From: Prunella strophiata
Taxonomy: Eukaryota > Chordata > Aves > Passeriformes > Prunellidae
Length of the DNA stretch: 64,000 nucleotides
Direction of reading: 5' to 3'
NCBI GenBank assembly: GCA_036583965.1
Contig: JAZBQD010000017.1
Coordinates: 23,656,385 to 23,720,384, forward strand
Part shown: positions 47,901-60,484 of the stretch, piece by piece
How positions within the stretch are numbered: position 1 is the first letter of the stretch
Layout of the letters: the number at the start of each line of letters is the position of its first letter
Notes under the pieces: generated by a model
Told to the model about the DNA's origin: nothing
Database searches by the model: none
Seen by the model: the letters and a program-made list of their open reading frames with translations, nothing else
Translations under genes and position numbers: made by a program

Positions 47901-50900
47901 AGGTTGAACAAGTCAGTTACAAATAAATTGTGGCAAATTTGAGGACAAGACTGTAGGGTCTTAGCAGACACTCAATCCTCTTGTTTTGTCTTCTGGCATG
48001 GACCCTCACAAGGACAGTGCTGCCTTTGCTGGCAGAACGCAGTGCACCATCTTCATGTAACATGCCTACCAGATGCACTAATGTTTCATTTTCAAAGTAA
48101 CAGTGTTGTCCTTTAGTGGCACTTATGAAGGTCAAGTTAATTATCCCAGGTTTTCATGCTGCTTCTCTGTTTCCTGGCTCCAGAAATTTCTTATCAGTAG
48201 GAAAGACTCCACACAGTAAAGTTCCTGGGAAAAAAAATGCCATTTTCCCACTATGAAAAGCACTTAAGGCAAGATAAGGCCTGAAGAACACAGATGGCTA
48301 AGTAAAAAATACAAGAAGAAAAGCCTTCAAAATTTTCACCTGTTGAGGATCTTTCAATGTTTCCCTCACCTAATTTCTTCCTGTACTCCCTGGAAGAAGG
48401 GAATAAGAATGAATGAACTCTTCAGTCCTAACACCATCCAGCCATTGTATCCTTTTCTAAATCCTCCCCCCCAACACCATCAAATGAATTATCACCACTA
48501 AAGGGATGCTGGCATGCTTGCTGCAAATCATTTTGACATTTTAAGTGGCAAGCTAGGGGTGTCTTAAGAGAGAAAGACAACAAATATATGAGGCATGAAA
48601 ATTTGCATATATGATGAAAATTGCCAGAATTTAATTTCTTAAAGGGATAAGTAGCCACAAAATTATCTGTTTGTTTGGTTTTTGGTTCCCCTCCCCCCCC
48701 TTCTTTCTTGTCCATTTAAATCATACTCTGCATGTGTCTGATTGTTTAATTCCATCCAGAGCAAGGATCTCTTTGATACATATGAGAAATTATACTGGAA
48801 TACATTTTGGGAAAGAAAATTGAAGGCTGATAATAACAATGATAGTAATATCTGTTGGTCTATGAAATAACGTGTTGTGGGAAGGCCAAAATTAAAAAAA
48901 ATAAAAGGTAATGAAAAAGCAAACAATGAACCATACTGTGATTTTTAGGAGTTTCAGTGAAACTTATACACTGATTCTCTGCATTTCTCAGCTGGTTTGG
49001 ACAGCCTCAGAGAATTTCTTTTCCCTCTCACATTGGCTGCAGTTTAAGCTTCCTCTTTTACGAGTCCAGATGATCAAGTTTTTTCCTGACAAAATATTTC
49101 AGCAAAAAGTATTCTGTTTTGTTGGAATAATTCATGTGTAAATGAGAATAGCAGAGATACTTCATTCAACCATAATTGAAACACACTAAAATTTTTCAAT
49201 AAATTTTTCCCTTTAACACCAGCTTCTTTTCAGCCCTGCCAGTACCAGCACATGCTTTTGTGTTTTGGTGTGAGCTGATGGTGCTTGGCAGATTTGAGTG
49301 TGAGCATTTCCATTCAAGGAGACAAGAACAGAGTGTGTGGAGGAGAAGTGTTGTAAAGTCAGCCTTGCTCTGTGTCCATGTCATGAGAAATCTGCCACAG
49401 TGCTGCACATGGCTGAACCTAGGAATGAAACTATGAACAGACACAACGTGAAAACATCTCATGCAATGTGCCAGGACCTGAGCAGATAATAAAGAGAATT
49501 TTTGTACAGCGCTGCACATCAATCCTCATGTCATCCTCCTACTATCATCTTGCTTAGTTCTGGTCCAGTGAACAGGCCTAGAAAGAATAAAAGCAAAGCC
49601 CAGATGCACTGCTAGCCAAGAGATTTGCTCTAGACAGATGTTCTACTTGAAGACACAGTCTAATAACACAGGCTCATTTCAGAAAGGCTGACAAGCAATA
49701 CTGAGACAGTTGGCAATGAAACACCAGCTACATTCAGATGAGAGATGAAAAAGTCAATACATGCCATTACAAAACCTATAATTTCAGTCTGCACCAAATC
49801 TGTCTGTTCAGGTTCTCTTCATTGCTACAGTTTTTTAAAATAAGACTTAGTTCTGCTTTGTATATTCCAAATGACTTATGCTTGCATTTTGAAAACTAGT
49901 TAGAAATGTACTTGTGCTCATGAACTGCATCATTGCCTCAAATAAGTCCATTCCCAGTCTTGGAACCTATCTTTAACCTAAAGAATGTGAGAATAGACAG
50001 AAACCCTTGTAGAGAATCCAGCATTGAGCAGTGTCTGACTTGCATGTCCCAGGATCAGAATCAAAACATTTCTCTCTGTGCTAGTCTCATGGAGGCTGTA
50101 TTCAGGGTGCTTGGCAGTACAGCTGTCATTGAAAATGTAACCTGTGAATTTTTTCATGTAAAATAATGCAGTAGTTATTGCCCAATTCAGAACTCTTTCA
50201 TCTTCACAATTCACTTTCTTCAATTCCTATAAAAGTATTATTTGTATACCTCAAAGCATACAAAATATGTATTCTATTTCTGCAGCAATATAAGAACTGT
50301 TTTTCATCATCATCCTCCCTTTGCAGAAATTTGAGATATGGCTGTACAGAATCTGTGATCATCTCCAAATGACACTAAATCATATGATTATATCCAGATT
50401 ATCTGGAGAATAATAAGGGGAACTGCTTCAGATGTAGATATTCTTTCAATTCATTCTCTTTACCTTTTCCTCCTCACAAGTGTTTGGGCACTAATAATTT
50501 GAAAAGAAAAGCTTATTAAGAGATGAGGCAAGCTTGGTGTAGACTGAAACACAAAATCCCCACAAAAACCAGTAGCACAGAGTCAGGTTGTAATATTGAC
50601 TAACGATCTCTGCAGTAAGCAAATAAGGTCTCAACTAACCAACTCAGGGTGAGTGCTTTCTACTTAAACTCAGCGGTTTCCAAAGACCTTCCAACACAGA
50701 GGTCCAGAATAGGAATAATCACCATCACCCCAAGGAGAAGAGCTACTGGTTTTTAGTACAGATAAATTTGTTTCCATTCCCAGAGTCACGGAGGCAGTAC
50801 CATCCCTGGCAGCAACTCCTGTGGCTGGAGACCATAGCCTGAGGACAGTATGAAGAACAAGCATCAGCTGGTGGTTTTTCCTTTTTTTTTTCCATTAGCC

Positions 50901-53622
50901 ATCCCTTCCTCCCTGCCTTAGTCATCTCAGCCATCTTGTTCCCTTCATTCTCTGTTGATAAATGTTATTTTACTGGTCAAATCTCACCTTGCAAATGCCT
51001 TTCCCTGGCAAATTCAAAATAACTAAGTTTGGTACCAGCAAAACTTTTTTTAGTTAAAGTGTCCTGAGAAATCCAGACCCTGCCCCATACAGATACTCTA
51101 GCAGTCTTTGCTCTCCTAATTGCAGATATTGGGGTTCTTCAGGCTCACATTAGCATTATGTTAGCATAATAGAGAAAATAAATCAACCAATGCTCTGACT
51201 GAATCTTTTAGATTCTCGAATTACCAAAATACAAGTTCAGTTCACTCCTTTGCACTCACACCAGACTCCTACATCTGCATAGGAGCAGACAACAATGCTT
51301 ATAACAGTGTTTCAGTGATGGCTGTCACAAGGCAACAAGCCTCAATGCCTCTGTGACCATGGCCTCCTACTCTTTGTCATTTTGCATTGGGAAATGGATT
51401 AGTTGTTTTGATTTGTTCCTGTAATTTTACCCTTGTTAATGCAAAGGAGCTTTCCCCATCATAAGGCTAAAAAGGCAGCAAGGGGATGAGTTCAAAGAAA
51501 GAAGGCATATTTGACTGAAGAGACTCACAAAATTTATTTGACTGATTGCTCATTCTGGGATCGCCTTGCTCCTTCTGCAAGCCACCTCTGCTCTTTTCAT
51601 TTGACTGTCTCTTGGCACACCACAGCAGACAAATCTGCATTGGCCCACATCTGTACTATGGAGGTGGAGCAAAATGGGCTTTCTGCAATGAATCACTCTG
51701 AGCAAAACTGTGAGTCATAGAGAAGAATTCTCCAGTCTTCAGTTGTGAACAAAAAAGCTTGATTTTAACTGTCACATCTGCACTCCCTCAAACTCACTGC
51801 AAGATCAGCTGGCCAGGAAGCATCTTGTGTGTTGCTCCCCCCACAAGAAATTCTGCCTTGCCTGCTGCCAAGCCTCACACTACAATGGAGCACAAGTTAT
51901 GGAAAGCCTGCTCTGTAAACTTCCGAGGGGAACCAAGGGGAGAGTCTCTGAAGGTCTGTAGAAATAAAACTTCTGATCTTCTGCATTTTTAACACTGACT
52001 TTGAGCATCATAATGGGAACAGCATTTTGTGTGCATTCATCCATCTCTGTAAAAGGCACAGAGCAGGGAACCAGGGTTAACTGAAGCAGTGGCAGGGCTT
52101 CCTGCCACAAGGTATTTTCAGGAGAGCATAGCAACATTAGGTGTCAAAGCTCAGTATTGGTCAATACCTTGACAAGGAGGGGATCTGCTTGTTTATAAGA
52201 ACTCTCAGTCTTAACCTCAAATCCTCAAAATTACAACTGTCATCTCACCATATCAGGGCCCTACTATTTCTGCCATTTGGAAAGAGATGCCAGAATGTTG
52301 TTTTTTTTCAAAGACTGATTAGAATTTCTTGATGGATTACTTTTCATTAGATTAAATAATGCTCCAATTAATTGATCTGTTAGCAGACATTCTTAATTTA
52401 GCAATGCTGAGGAGAATGCTAAAATTACCATTATATTTCTGACAGAAGCACCACTGAAATCTGGTAATTGATAGCTTTGCTGTTTTGTCTGATGGCCTTA
52501 AAAGCTTTTAAGGATAAATTCTGTAATGATGTTCATCTTTGGAAATTACTTTTGTGAAACCACACATTGAGTTCTTGCTGAGAAATCTCATTTTAGTAAT
52601 TTTTAACACAATTTATAATGCATAAAATAAATTAGATTTTGCAGCTAAGCCAGCATATTTTTCTTCAATTTTTATCTCTTTCTAATATATATTTGACCTT
52701 GAAAATGGCAGTGTCTGTAGGATACTGCAGCCTAAGAACAAAGAAATAATTTCCATTCCATCACTATGGTTACACTTTCTTCTATCCCCAGCACTGAGCC
52801 GTCTGGAAGTATTTAATAGAGAGTCCTCAGGAGGGCAAGAAAACTTCATTTAATATCATTTAGCTCTGATTACACAAACCCACACATCCACAAACACACA
52901 TAGCAGATCCCTGGCTGTAGCAAATGACTGCATTCCCTTAACATTGCATACTAGATAGGACCAACAAGAGAGATTGGAGTAGCATCCATCCCTCACAGGC
53001 AGTTTTTCTCAGCCTCACATGCTCGTGTCTGCTTGTCCCAAGTGGTTCAGCCAGAATGCAAGGCAAACACCAAGGCTTCCTGTGGGCGTAGCTCAATGTT
53101 TGCTCCATGGACACCTTCCCTCCCTGCAAAGACAGACACGAGGATGAAGATAGACTAGAACCCAGGATCATGGCTTCCCTCTGATCACTGTAAATTTGGT
53201 TTGGAAATAATTTTGAAATGTCCTTTAATGCCTGTCTTTATTCTGATCCATCAAAGCATGCCATGGACCCAAGGAAAGGGAATACTTCTTGAGAAAAAGA
53301 AGAATCTTTATGTTGATGTTTCTGCACTCTTTCAAATAATTTTATCACCTCTTTGTCAGCTGAGTGCCTTGGGTCAAAATTGTTCTGTTTCTTCTCTTTT
53401 CCTATTATGCCATCTTGGTTTTTTGCCTTTTTTCCTTTTTAATGTTCTCTGTATTCTTTGCAGATATATTTGTAGCTCTGTAGCCTATTACTGTATTCTA
53501 GTTAGTTTTCCTAGTGCTTTTCTATGCCCTTTCCCCAAACAGAAAGACAAAACAAATTCCAGAGCTCCAGGCCCCGGGAGGTACAAGGCCCCAGTGCAAT
53601 CTTGGTTCTTCCTGGCTACCAA
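47901..53622. other. Unique DNA, no gene seen
   Basis: No recognised coding exon or mobile element. A C9 run lies near 48691-48700. The stretch 52340-52700 is AT-rich but complex, with CAATTAATTG (52365-52374) and other homeodomain-type sites, and looks like a possible conserved non-coding element. The plus frame of 194 codons (53201-53785) is the longest non-repeat frame in the window; it is rich in F, L, C and S and runs into the LTR-like segment. Confidence 0.45.
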
Positions 53623-53929
53623 TGTTGAAGAACAACTCCTCAAGACACATTTTCATTACAATGCCCAGCTAGTGATAGGGTGGGGGCTCCAGAGGAGGAC
53701 TTTGACCTGGTGGGGGAACTGCATCACCACTTGTCCTCCCAGCTGGTGCTTTTTTGTCAGTTATGCTGATTTTCCAAACCTATAAGAGCTGTATTCACCC
53801 AGTGTGAGTGGGCCTTTGTGGAAATTCTCCATGACAGCCCCTGGAGGCCTCCAAATAAAGATCCACTTTTATGTTACCTCCTATACTAAAATCACCCTGA
53901 GTTTCATTTCTAGGTTGGAAAAGGCAACA
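53623..53929 (+). mobile_element. Possible solo LTR with TATA and poly(A) signal
   Basis: The segment begins TGTTG (53623) and ends CAACA (53929), complementary 5-base ends of the TG...CA type. Inside, in the order expected for U3-R-U5, are TATAAG at 53781-53786 and AATAAA at 53854-53859, 73 bases apart. The segment is richer in GC than its left flank. Against it: no matching target duplication is seen at these exact ends and I do not recognise the family. The ends may be misplaced. Confidence 0.45.
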
Positions 53930-56585
53930 CTTACTCAGAATCACTACATTTGACACTTTTGATACTTTTTTTTTTCAATAAAAGTCTTGCCTTCTGGTGG
54001 CTACAACATATTCTGTATTTATGCAGTATTTGTGCAATGTCCTGTAATGGGAATATCTCCTTAATAAGAAAAAAGTTCACCAAAACTACATTTATTAGCC
54101 TCACAGTATATAAAATTCTATCTTCATGTGAGCTCAACTCACCAGAGACTTCATTCAGATTTAGGAAGAATTTCTAAGAAATAAACACCTGAAAAAATAG
54201 AAACTGATTTCCAGATTTCAATTCAGACAAGACTTCTTGTTCCTGGAAAGATTAAGCACATGTTGAACTCAAAGCAGAGCATCATAATTGATATACCTTA
54301 GATCTATGTCATGGTCTTTAAAGTTCAGATCTTTCTTTGATAGCTTCCTTTTTCCTGTATTGTTACAGAGCAAAAGTTTTCACACCTCATGAAGATTTAA
54401 ACAAATATTTCAATGGGGTTTTTTTTCAGAGTTTAAAAAGAAAAAAATATATACAAGTTAAAAAAAATTATCTTCACCAAAAGCCACACAAAACACACAG
54501 CACTTCATTTTAATGAAAACTTTTTTGACAAGTAGTTATCATTAAATTCTTTTCAGACAACCAGCTCCCCAAGAGTTCTCATGTTACAAAAATCTGATGT
54601 CATGTTTCTTACCTTATTCAGTTCCTGCTAAATACATTTTTCTCCTGGCCTACAGATTCCCACTGTGTTCTCTTCTACACTGCCACCCTCATCTTGTTTT
54701 GGGTGCTGATTTTCTTTATTTTTGTCAAGCACCATTATTCTGAAGCACTAGTTCTTCTGCTCTGTAATGCAGCCAGAGAGTATCTGCCTTACACAAAGGC
54801 TGGGTGGCCAGTCACCCTGGGGGACTAATGCCCAGTCCAGGTAGTTCACCTCTCACCAGCCCCAGCTGAGCCCCAGCTACCTGAGCCTTCACAGTCTGCC
54901 TTCAAAGAATTGTCCTGGACAGAAGTTTTAAAACCATGACCATCTGAAAAACAGGAAACATAATGACCTTGCTGACACCTATGAAGTACGAAAAACCATA
55001 TCAGCCAAATAAACTATCCACTTTGTGTTACAACTCCTGTCTACCAAGACCATTTCCACCATGCTGACATTGATTACAAAAGGAGCTTAATTCTGGCAAA
55101 ACATTCCTCAAGGAAATTTGTGCTGGGCACAGTGAAGGGGCTCAGAAATGGTAGTTCATAAGACAGAAGACACAGGATGAAAGCCCACCACCACCTATCT
55201 CCTCAGCCAAGACATTACTTCCCACCTGACACAAACCCTCTCCAAATAGGGTTTCTTACCTCATCCACTCAGAGCCCTACAGGAATCAGTTGCACTGTTG
55301 AGAGGACATCAAGAAAGGAACTTCTGAAATGTCACAAGCAGGAAAGGAAATAACACTCTTTCCTGCAGCTAACCTGAGGCAGATAAATAGTATCTCTTAT
55401 AAGGATATACTATAAGGTTCAAGGCTGTGAGGATGTATCCTATAAGGTTCAAGCCTTCAAGAGTGCAAACAGAGCTGAAAAGCTGAAGAGGTCTATCCTG
55501 TGCTAGGAATAAGGAAGAGGTAACAAAAAACCCACCTCAGGCTGAGCCATGCTTGGTCAGCCCAAAACCTGAGGCAGAGCTTTGGTCTGATTTCTCCCAA
55601 GACAGAGGTGCAAAAACTGAATACCAGATTACACCCATTTTCCTCCAAATTTCTCTCCCCCTCTAGTCTATCCAGAGTTTGGTACACCTTTGAGCTTCTA
55701 CTACCATCCCTACTTGTACTTCTCTGGAACAAAGTGACATCATGTTTGTGTACTTAATAGAAACAGTTCTGATGTGGTCATCCTAAATCATCATACAAAT
55801 CATCAGGCAAAGTGTCATAGTACTAGCAGCACAGCAAGTTTTCTGCTGTCCTGTTCACCCCTTAGCTTTTCTAGTAAACCTGAATGGCATATTTTCTCAC
55901 CTTTTATTGATCTTGTATTCCTACTCAAAAGTAACTGAGATAGGGATACTACCTTCATTTCTATAAAGGCATGATAGTTCTGATATGAGTGAACTGATAG
56001 TTCTTTTATGAGTGTCTGGTACAAAGAGACCTCAGACTCTACACAGAAATTCCTGTTGCATTAGAAATTCATTTGGCTCAACAGTGTAGCTCAAATTGTG
56101 AAACTCTTAACTCATGTAACCCATATCTACAGAAGTCTTCTTCGGGAGATGTATTAGATGTAATGACCAATTCTACATTGAGCAAAATGAAGAGGTGTAG
56201 GTCAAATGGTAGGTCCTCTCCTCCCTAGTGGAAATGGTAGGAGAATAGAAAAGAGAATCCCTCAGTTCCAGGTATGGAGGATCAGTAAGGTTCTGTACTT
56301 TGAAATATGACAGGGTGGGATTTTTATGGAATTTACTTAATATAGTTTAAGAATGCACTGTGGGAGATGATGAATTTGAAAAATGTGACTTAAGCTTCCT
56401 GTACAGGGTTGGTTCCTGACTGGGCAATTAAGAAAAGAAAATGACTGCATGCAGAGAAAGCCTACATGATGTCCACTTGGTGTATTTTAGAGCCATAAAA
56501 GCAGCTTCTTACTGGCCCTCTCTAGTTTCTCTCTGGCAGGTTTCCAGCCCATTCCTCTAGTACTGACAAACTGTTGTTTGTCTGA
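53930..56585. other. Unique DNA with a GC-richer block, no gene seen
   Basis: From about 54650 to 55740 the sequence is richer in G and C and contains no recognised protein. A diverged ~28-bp duplication ('aggat..ta..ctataaggttcaag') lies at 55402-55458. The block could be an old retroviral or other repeat fragment; I cannot place it. Confidence 0.4.
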
Positions 56586-56654
56586 GTTTTGTTTGTTTGG
56601 TTGGTTGGGGTTTTTTTGGGGTTTTTTTGTGGCTTTTTGTGCTTTTTAAAAAAA
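56586..56654. repeat. T/G low-complexity tract
   Basis: GTTT and GGTT units pass into T7-GGGG-T7 blocks. Nearly free of A and C on the plus strand. Confidence 0.9.
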
Positions 56655-58438
56655 TGTTCAACAATCATAGTTATGAAATTATCTTCAGATAATGTACATG
56701 GGCTGTGAGTGAGAATAATCTAGGGAAAAGTGCTTATGGCAATTAACAGTAAGGGGAGGTTTTTAGAAAAATGTCATTCTTTTCAAGAAGAGTTGTAACA
56801 CTATTTTCTGTCAACACAATATTCCTTTTCATTGGTAACACATAAACAAGGTGTTTAGGATCATCCATACTGACAAATTAGCAGACCTCTAGCGACTATT
56901 TTCCTTGTGTTTTTTATTTGGCTAGACATTTAAACTTTGATTCCTACTTCATCTCTGCAAGTTTCCTTATAGGAATATGAATCCATGGGTTATATTTTCC
57001 TAAAGACCTAAAAATTAATGTTTGCAATATGAATTTCTGGTCTTCAACAAATATTTATGCACATATGTTTACATATACACTTCCTTTAACCAGATGAGTG
57101 TATGAAGTTCACGTAATGAATTGGTGTATTCATCACAACTATGCACACTTGACCTCAGAAATTATCATTTTAAGATTGCTTTCTGTTGATTATATCTTGG
57201 CCTGGAGTCTTCCATGCTGAGGATTTCCTTCAGGCTGAATGGTTTTGGAAAGTTTAAATGTTTCATATGCTTCTGAGAAAGAGGTAAAGGAAAAAAGTAA
57301 GTGTTTCCTCCAATTAAAAAAAAAAAAAAAGAAAATAATCTCTCTATTATTCATTTTTGAACAGAGAGCATTATCTTCTTATGCTTTGAAGAAAAGATGC
57401 ACAATTTTGCAACAGGAGTTAATTTTTTTGACAAGAATATTCTCTTTATTGACACCGTATCTTTGAAAAATAGCAATTCCCACTTGTTCAGCCCAGATAT
57501 GCCCAGCAGTGGGTGTAGCTGTTTCCTTTACAAATACCCCAATCTTTCCACCCTCTTCATGATCACAGTTCTGTGCTTGCAGAGCCTCAATGGATCCACA
57601 TCCAATCCTGAGACAAGAGCAGGGAACCTATTACTGCTTGGAACGACCACCCTGACAACACGTGGGCCTCACCTCATCTAATCAAGGAACAGAAGATGAT
57701 ACCTGGACTTGTGCAAAAGTGCCAAAGACAACAAATTGGGATAAATGGCTGGGAAATTTCCAAGTTTGGCAGGAAAGAGCAAGAAGCTGAACCAGGAAAA
57801 TAAGGCTAGAATTTGGTCTGATTAGGGACAGAAGAGTGACTTCCCAGTCCCTGTGAATTGAAAAGGCCTTTGCAAAACTATGATTAAAGAATTTACAGTA
57901 TCTTTATGTAAAACAGAAACAGGACCAAATTAAAATTGCTCAACTGTCATTATATTTGCAATTATGTGTTGATAATCAGCTTGTGTATTTTGACCTCTTT
58001 ATTGTGAATATATATTTACACATCTCTAAACACCTCTGATTAGATAAAAATGAACCCAACACTGAAATTTTGGTGCAATTGAAAATTATTGTAGATTTAC
58101 CTTGAACTTCAGCTGACTCCACAGAATCTTGATGAGTAGCACATCTCATATTAATCCCTTCTTCAGGAGTTTTAGGCTAAAGGCGTCACTATTATTCCAT
58201 TAGGCTTCCAGTGGTGTGACAGAATTCATAGCAGCACAAAAAAAAGTCTTTTCTCTTAAACAACTGTAAGCAATCAAGTGGTTTCTGAAAAAACAGGGGT
58301 AAATATTTCAGTCTCTAAAAACACCATAAACCATAAAGAGGAGATGAAGGAACAGAACCCTGTCACAAAAAGCCCCCCTACTTACAGCTGATGCCTCTAA
58401 AGAAAACAAAAAGTTCTCATTAGGCATGTTATTATCAA
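56655..58438. other. AT-rich unique DNA, no gene seen
   Basis: Holds 16 A at about 57317-57332. The stretch 57480-57700 is richer in GC and open for 94 codons (57397-57681) but matches no protein I know. Confidence 0.45.
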
Positions 58439-58606
58439 TTAAAAAAAAAAAACAAAAACAAAACAAACAAAAAAAAAAAACAACAAAAAAAAAAAACACC
58501 ACCAACAACAATGACCAAAAAAAACCCAAAACAAACAAAAAAACAAAGAAAAATTTAAAAACCAAAACAAAAAAACCCACACACACAAACAAACAAACCC
58601 CCATCA
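58439..58606. repeat. A/C low-complexity tract, about 170 bp
   Basis: A runs broken by C, CC and CCC, with short CACACACA and (CAAA) portions. Only a handful of G and T occur on the plus strand over about 170 bases. The largest strand-asymmetric tract in the window. It creates a false K/T/N-rich frame on the plus strand and an F/V/L-rich frame on the minus strand. Confidence 0.95.
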
Positions 58607-59289
58607 AAACCACATCTTCACAAAACCCTCATTTCTTCCACTGCAAATAGCAATATTTTTAGTGTTCACATGCTTCATGATTTAAAATATGAAGCAAGAG
58701 TCTTGCAGCACAGCAAAAAAAAACAATTTGCAGCACTATAAATGTAGATGTAGAGATAAAAATTTATCCTTTTACTGGAACTACTAGCTGATCCTTCAAG
58801 CCTTTGAGCAGATTGCAGAGAGAAAAAAAAAAAAAAACAACAATCAGAGACTAGCTATTTTTTTTTTTGTAGAGGTCATCAGCTGAAAAAGACCAAAAAT
58901 CATTAGGTGTGGTACAGGTTAATGGCTTTTCTTTAGTCTGCAGCTGCTGAAATTCTGGGATTACTGTATTGCTTCATTTCATGCTATGAAAAATCCAAGA
59001 ATTTAAACCATCTAGGTATGCCTACTTCCAACGAAAACAGACTGGAAGACTTTTCAAAGACTGGAAAGCCTAGTTTAAACAGGAATACATCAGAAATACA
59101 TATTTTCCCCTGAGAACCCAGGCCACTCTGAATTCACTTTGTTGTTTAGGCAGATAAATGAGGATGTGTCAGCCATCTTCAGTGGTATTTAGCTCTTTAT
59201 CACTCAATTTGGGTCCTTTAAGTGCAGCCTGAAATCTGAAAGGCAAAATTTAAGAAGAAATTAAGTTTGCTTCTTAAAAATTTTATCCA

Positions 59290-59600
59290 GAACTAGAGGG
59301 AGAGAATTCCATCACCAACACAGGATTTCTTCGTGCTGCAGGTGAAGTGAGTGTCTGCTGAGCCCAGTGCCACGCAGACCAACCAAGTCAAAGGCATGTT
59401 TATTCTTTACTGCAGACCTGCCTTTGAAAATCCTACCTTCTGTCTTGCAGCTCTACTTAAAGTACTGAGAGCAGAAAAAGAATAGTGACACACTCAGTTC
59501 TTAGGGTGGGGCTGTTACCTTTGAAGTACTTCGAGGTGTCAGAGAGGGAATGACTCAACTACACCAGCCACATGGTGGTGGGGCAGGGAGAGGAAGTCAC
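59290..59600 (-). mobile_element. Weak candidate LTR remnant
   Basis: On the minus strand a poly(A)-signal match AATAAA (59404-59399) is followed by GC-richer sequence of about 100 bases, and CTTTAAG lies about 55 bases upstream (near 59462-59455), in the order promoter, R, U5. GC content is raised against the flanks. The ends are not defined and no family is recognised. Confidence 0.25.
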
Positions 59601-60464
59601 CAAAACCAAAGAAAACAAAGTGATGTCTTGAGTGGCTCATTTGAGAAATCTCCCCAGAAGCTGCACCATAAACGAAGTTTTGTTTCTAGAAGCCTTTGCA
59701 TATTTTACGTGCAATAAGACATCTGCTCAGCTACTCACTATAGTGGCAATTATTTTAGCTCCTGACTCCAGCTGCTCAGGGTGCACTAGTGCTCAGGTTA
59801 TCCTCTGCAACTATTACCACAGGACACATTACTTTTCCCATACCTGACTCTGCTTGGAAGAGAGCAGAGTGGGCATCTTCAACTTTGCATCTTCTCTTCA
59901 TTTCTCTGTGATGTGAGCTACTTCTGGTAAGTTTTGCCTTTGTTGTGGGTAACACAAGACTAAAAGGGACAAAGAATCATAAAGAGTGCCTTTGTTGGGC
60001 TGCATGCCTTTATCATAAAGGAAACAGCAAGGTAGCCATTGCAGAAATGGTGAGAGACCAAGAGCACTCAACTCTTCCTGGAATCAATGTGATTTGATTC
60101 AAGTCTAGCAGGAAATGGCTCTTAAAGCACATAGTTAATGTAGCACTTTTAGACTGCCATTAGTGTTCTTATATATTATTAATTAGATGAAATAGGATAA
60201 AAAGACACAGCAGATACCCATTACTATAGCACAGGCTGTAAATAGTCTAACTTCTCAATTTTTCAAGTCTTCTAGGTATAACTATTTTAATGCTTTATTT
60301 AATAAATATTAATTTCTTATCAAAGTGAACAGCCTTATCAAGCATATTTCATGCATGTTATACAGGTGATGCTAAATGTCCTGTGGACATAAACAGGATT
60401 CATTCAATTTTCACTTCAAGATCTGTCTCATTTAAAAAATGTACATAAACTGTATTTAAAGAGG

Positions 60465-60484
60465 ATATATATATAGAGAGAGAG
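60465..60484. repeat. (AT)4-(AG)5 microsatellite
   Basis: ATATATATAT passes directly into AGAGAGAGAG. Confidence 0.9.

Noticed and set aside
58308..58650. Frames of 101 (minus) and 74 (plus) codons
   Set aside because: Both are products of the A/C low-complexity tract: F/V/L-rich on one strand, K/T/N-rich on the other.
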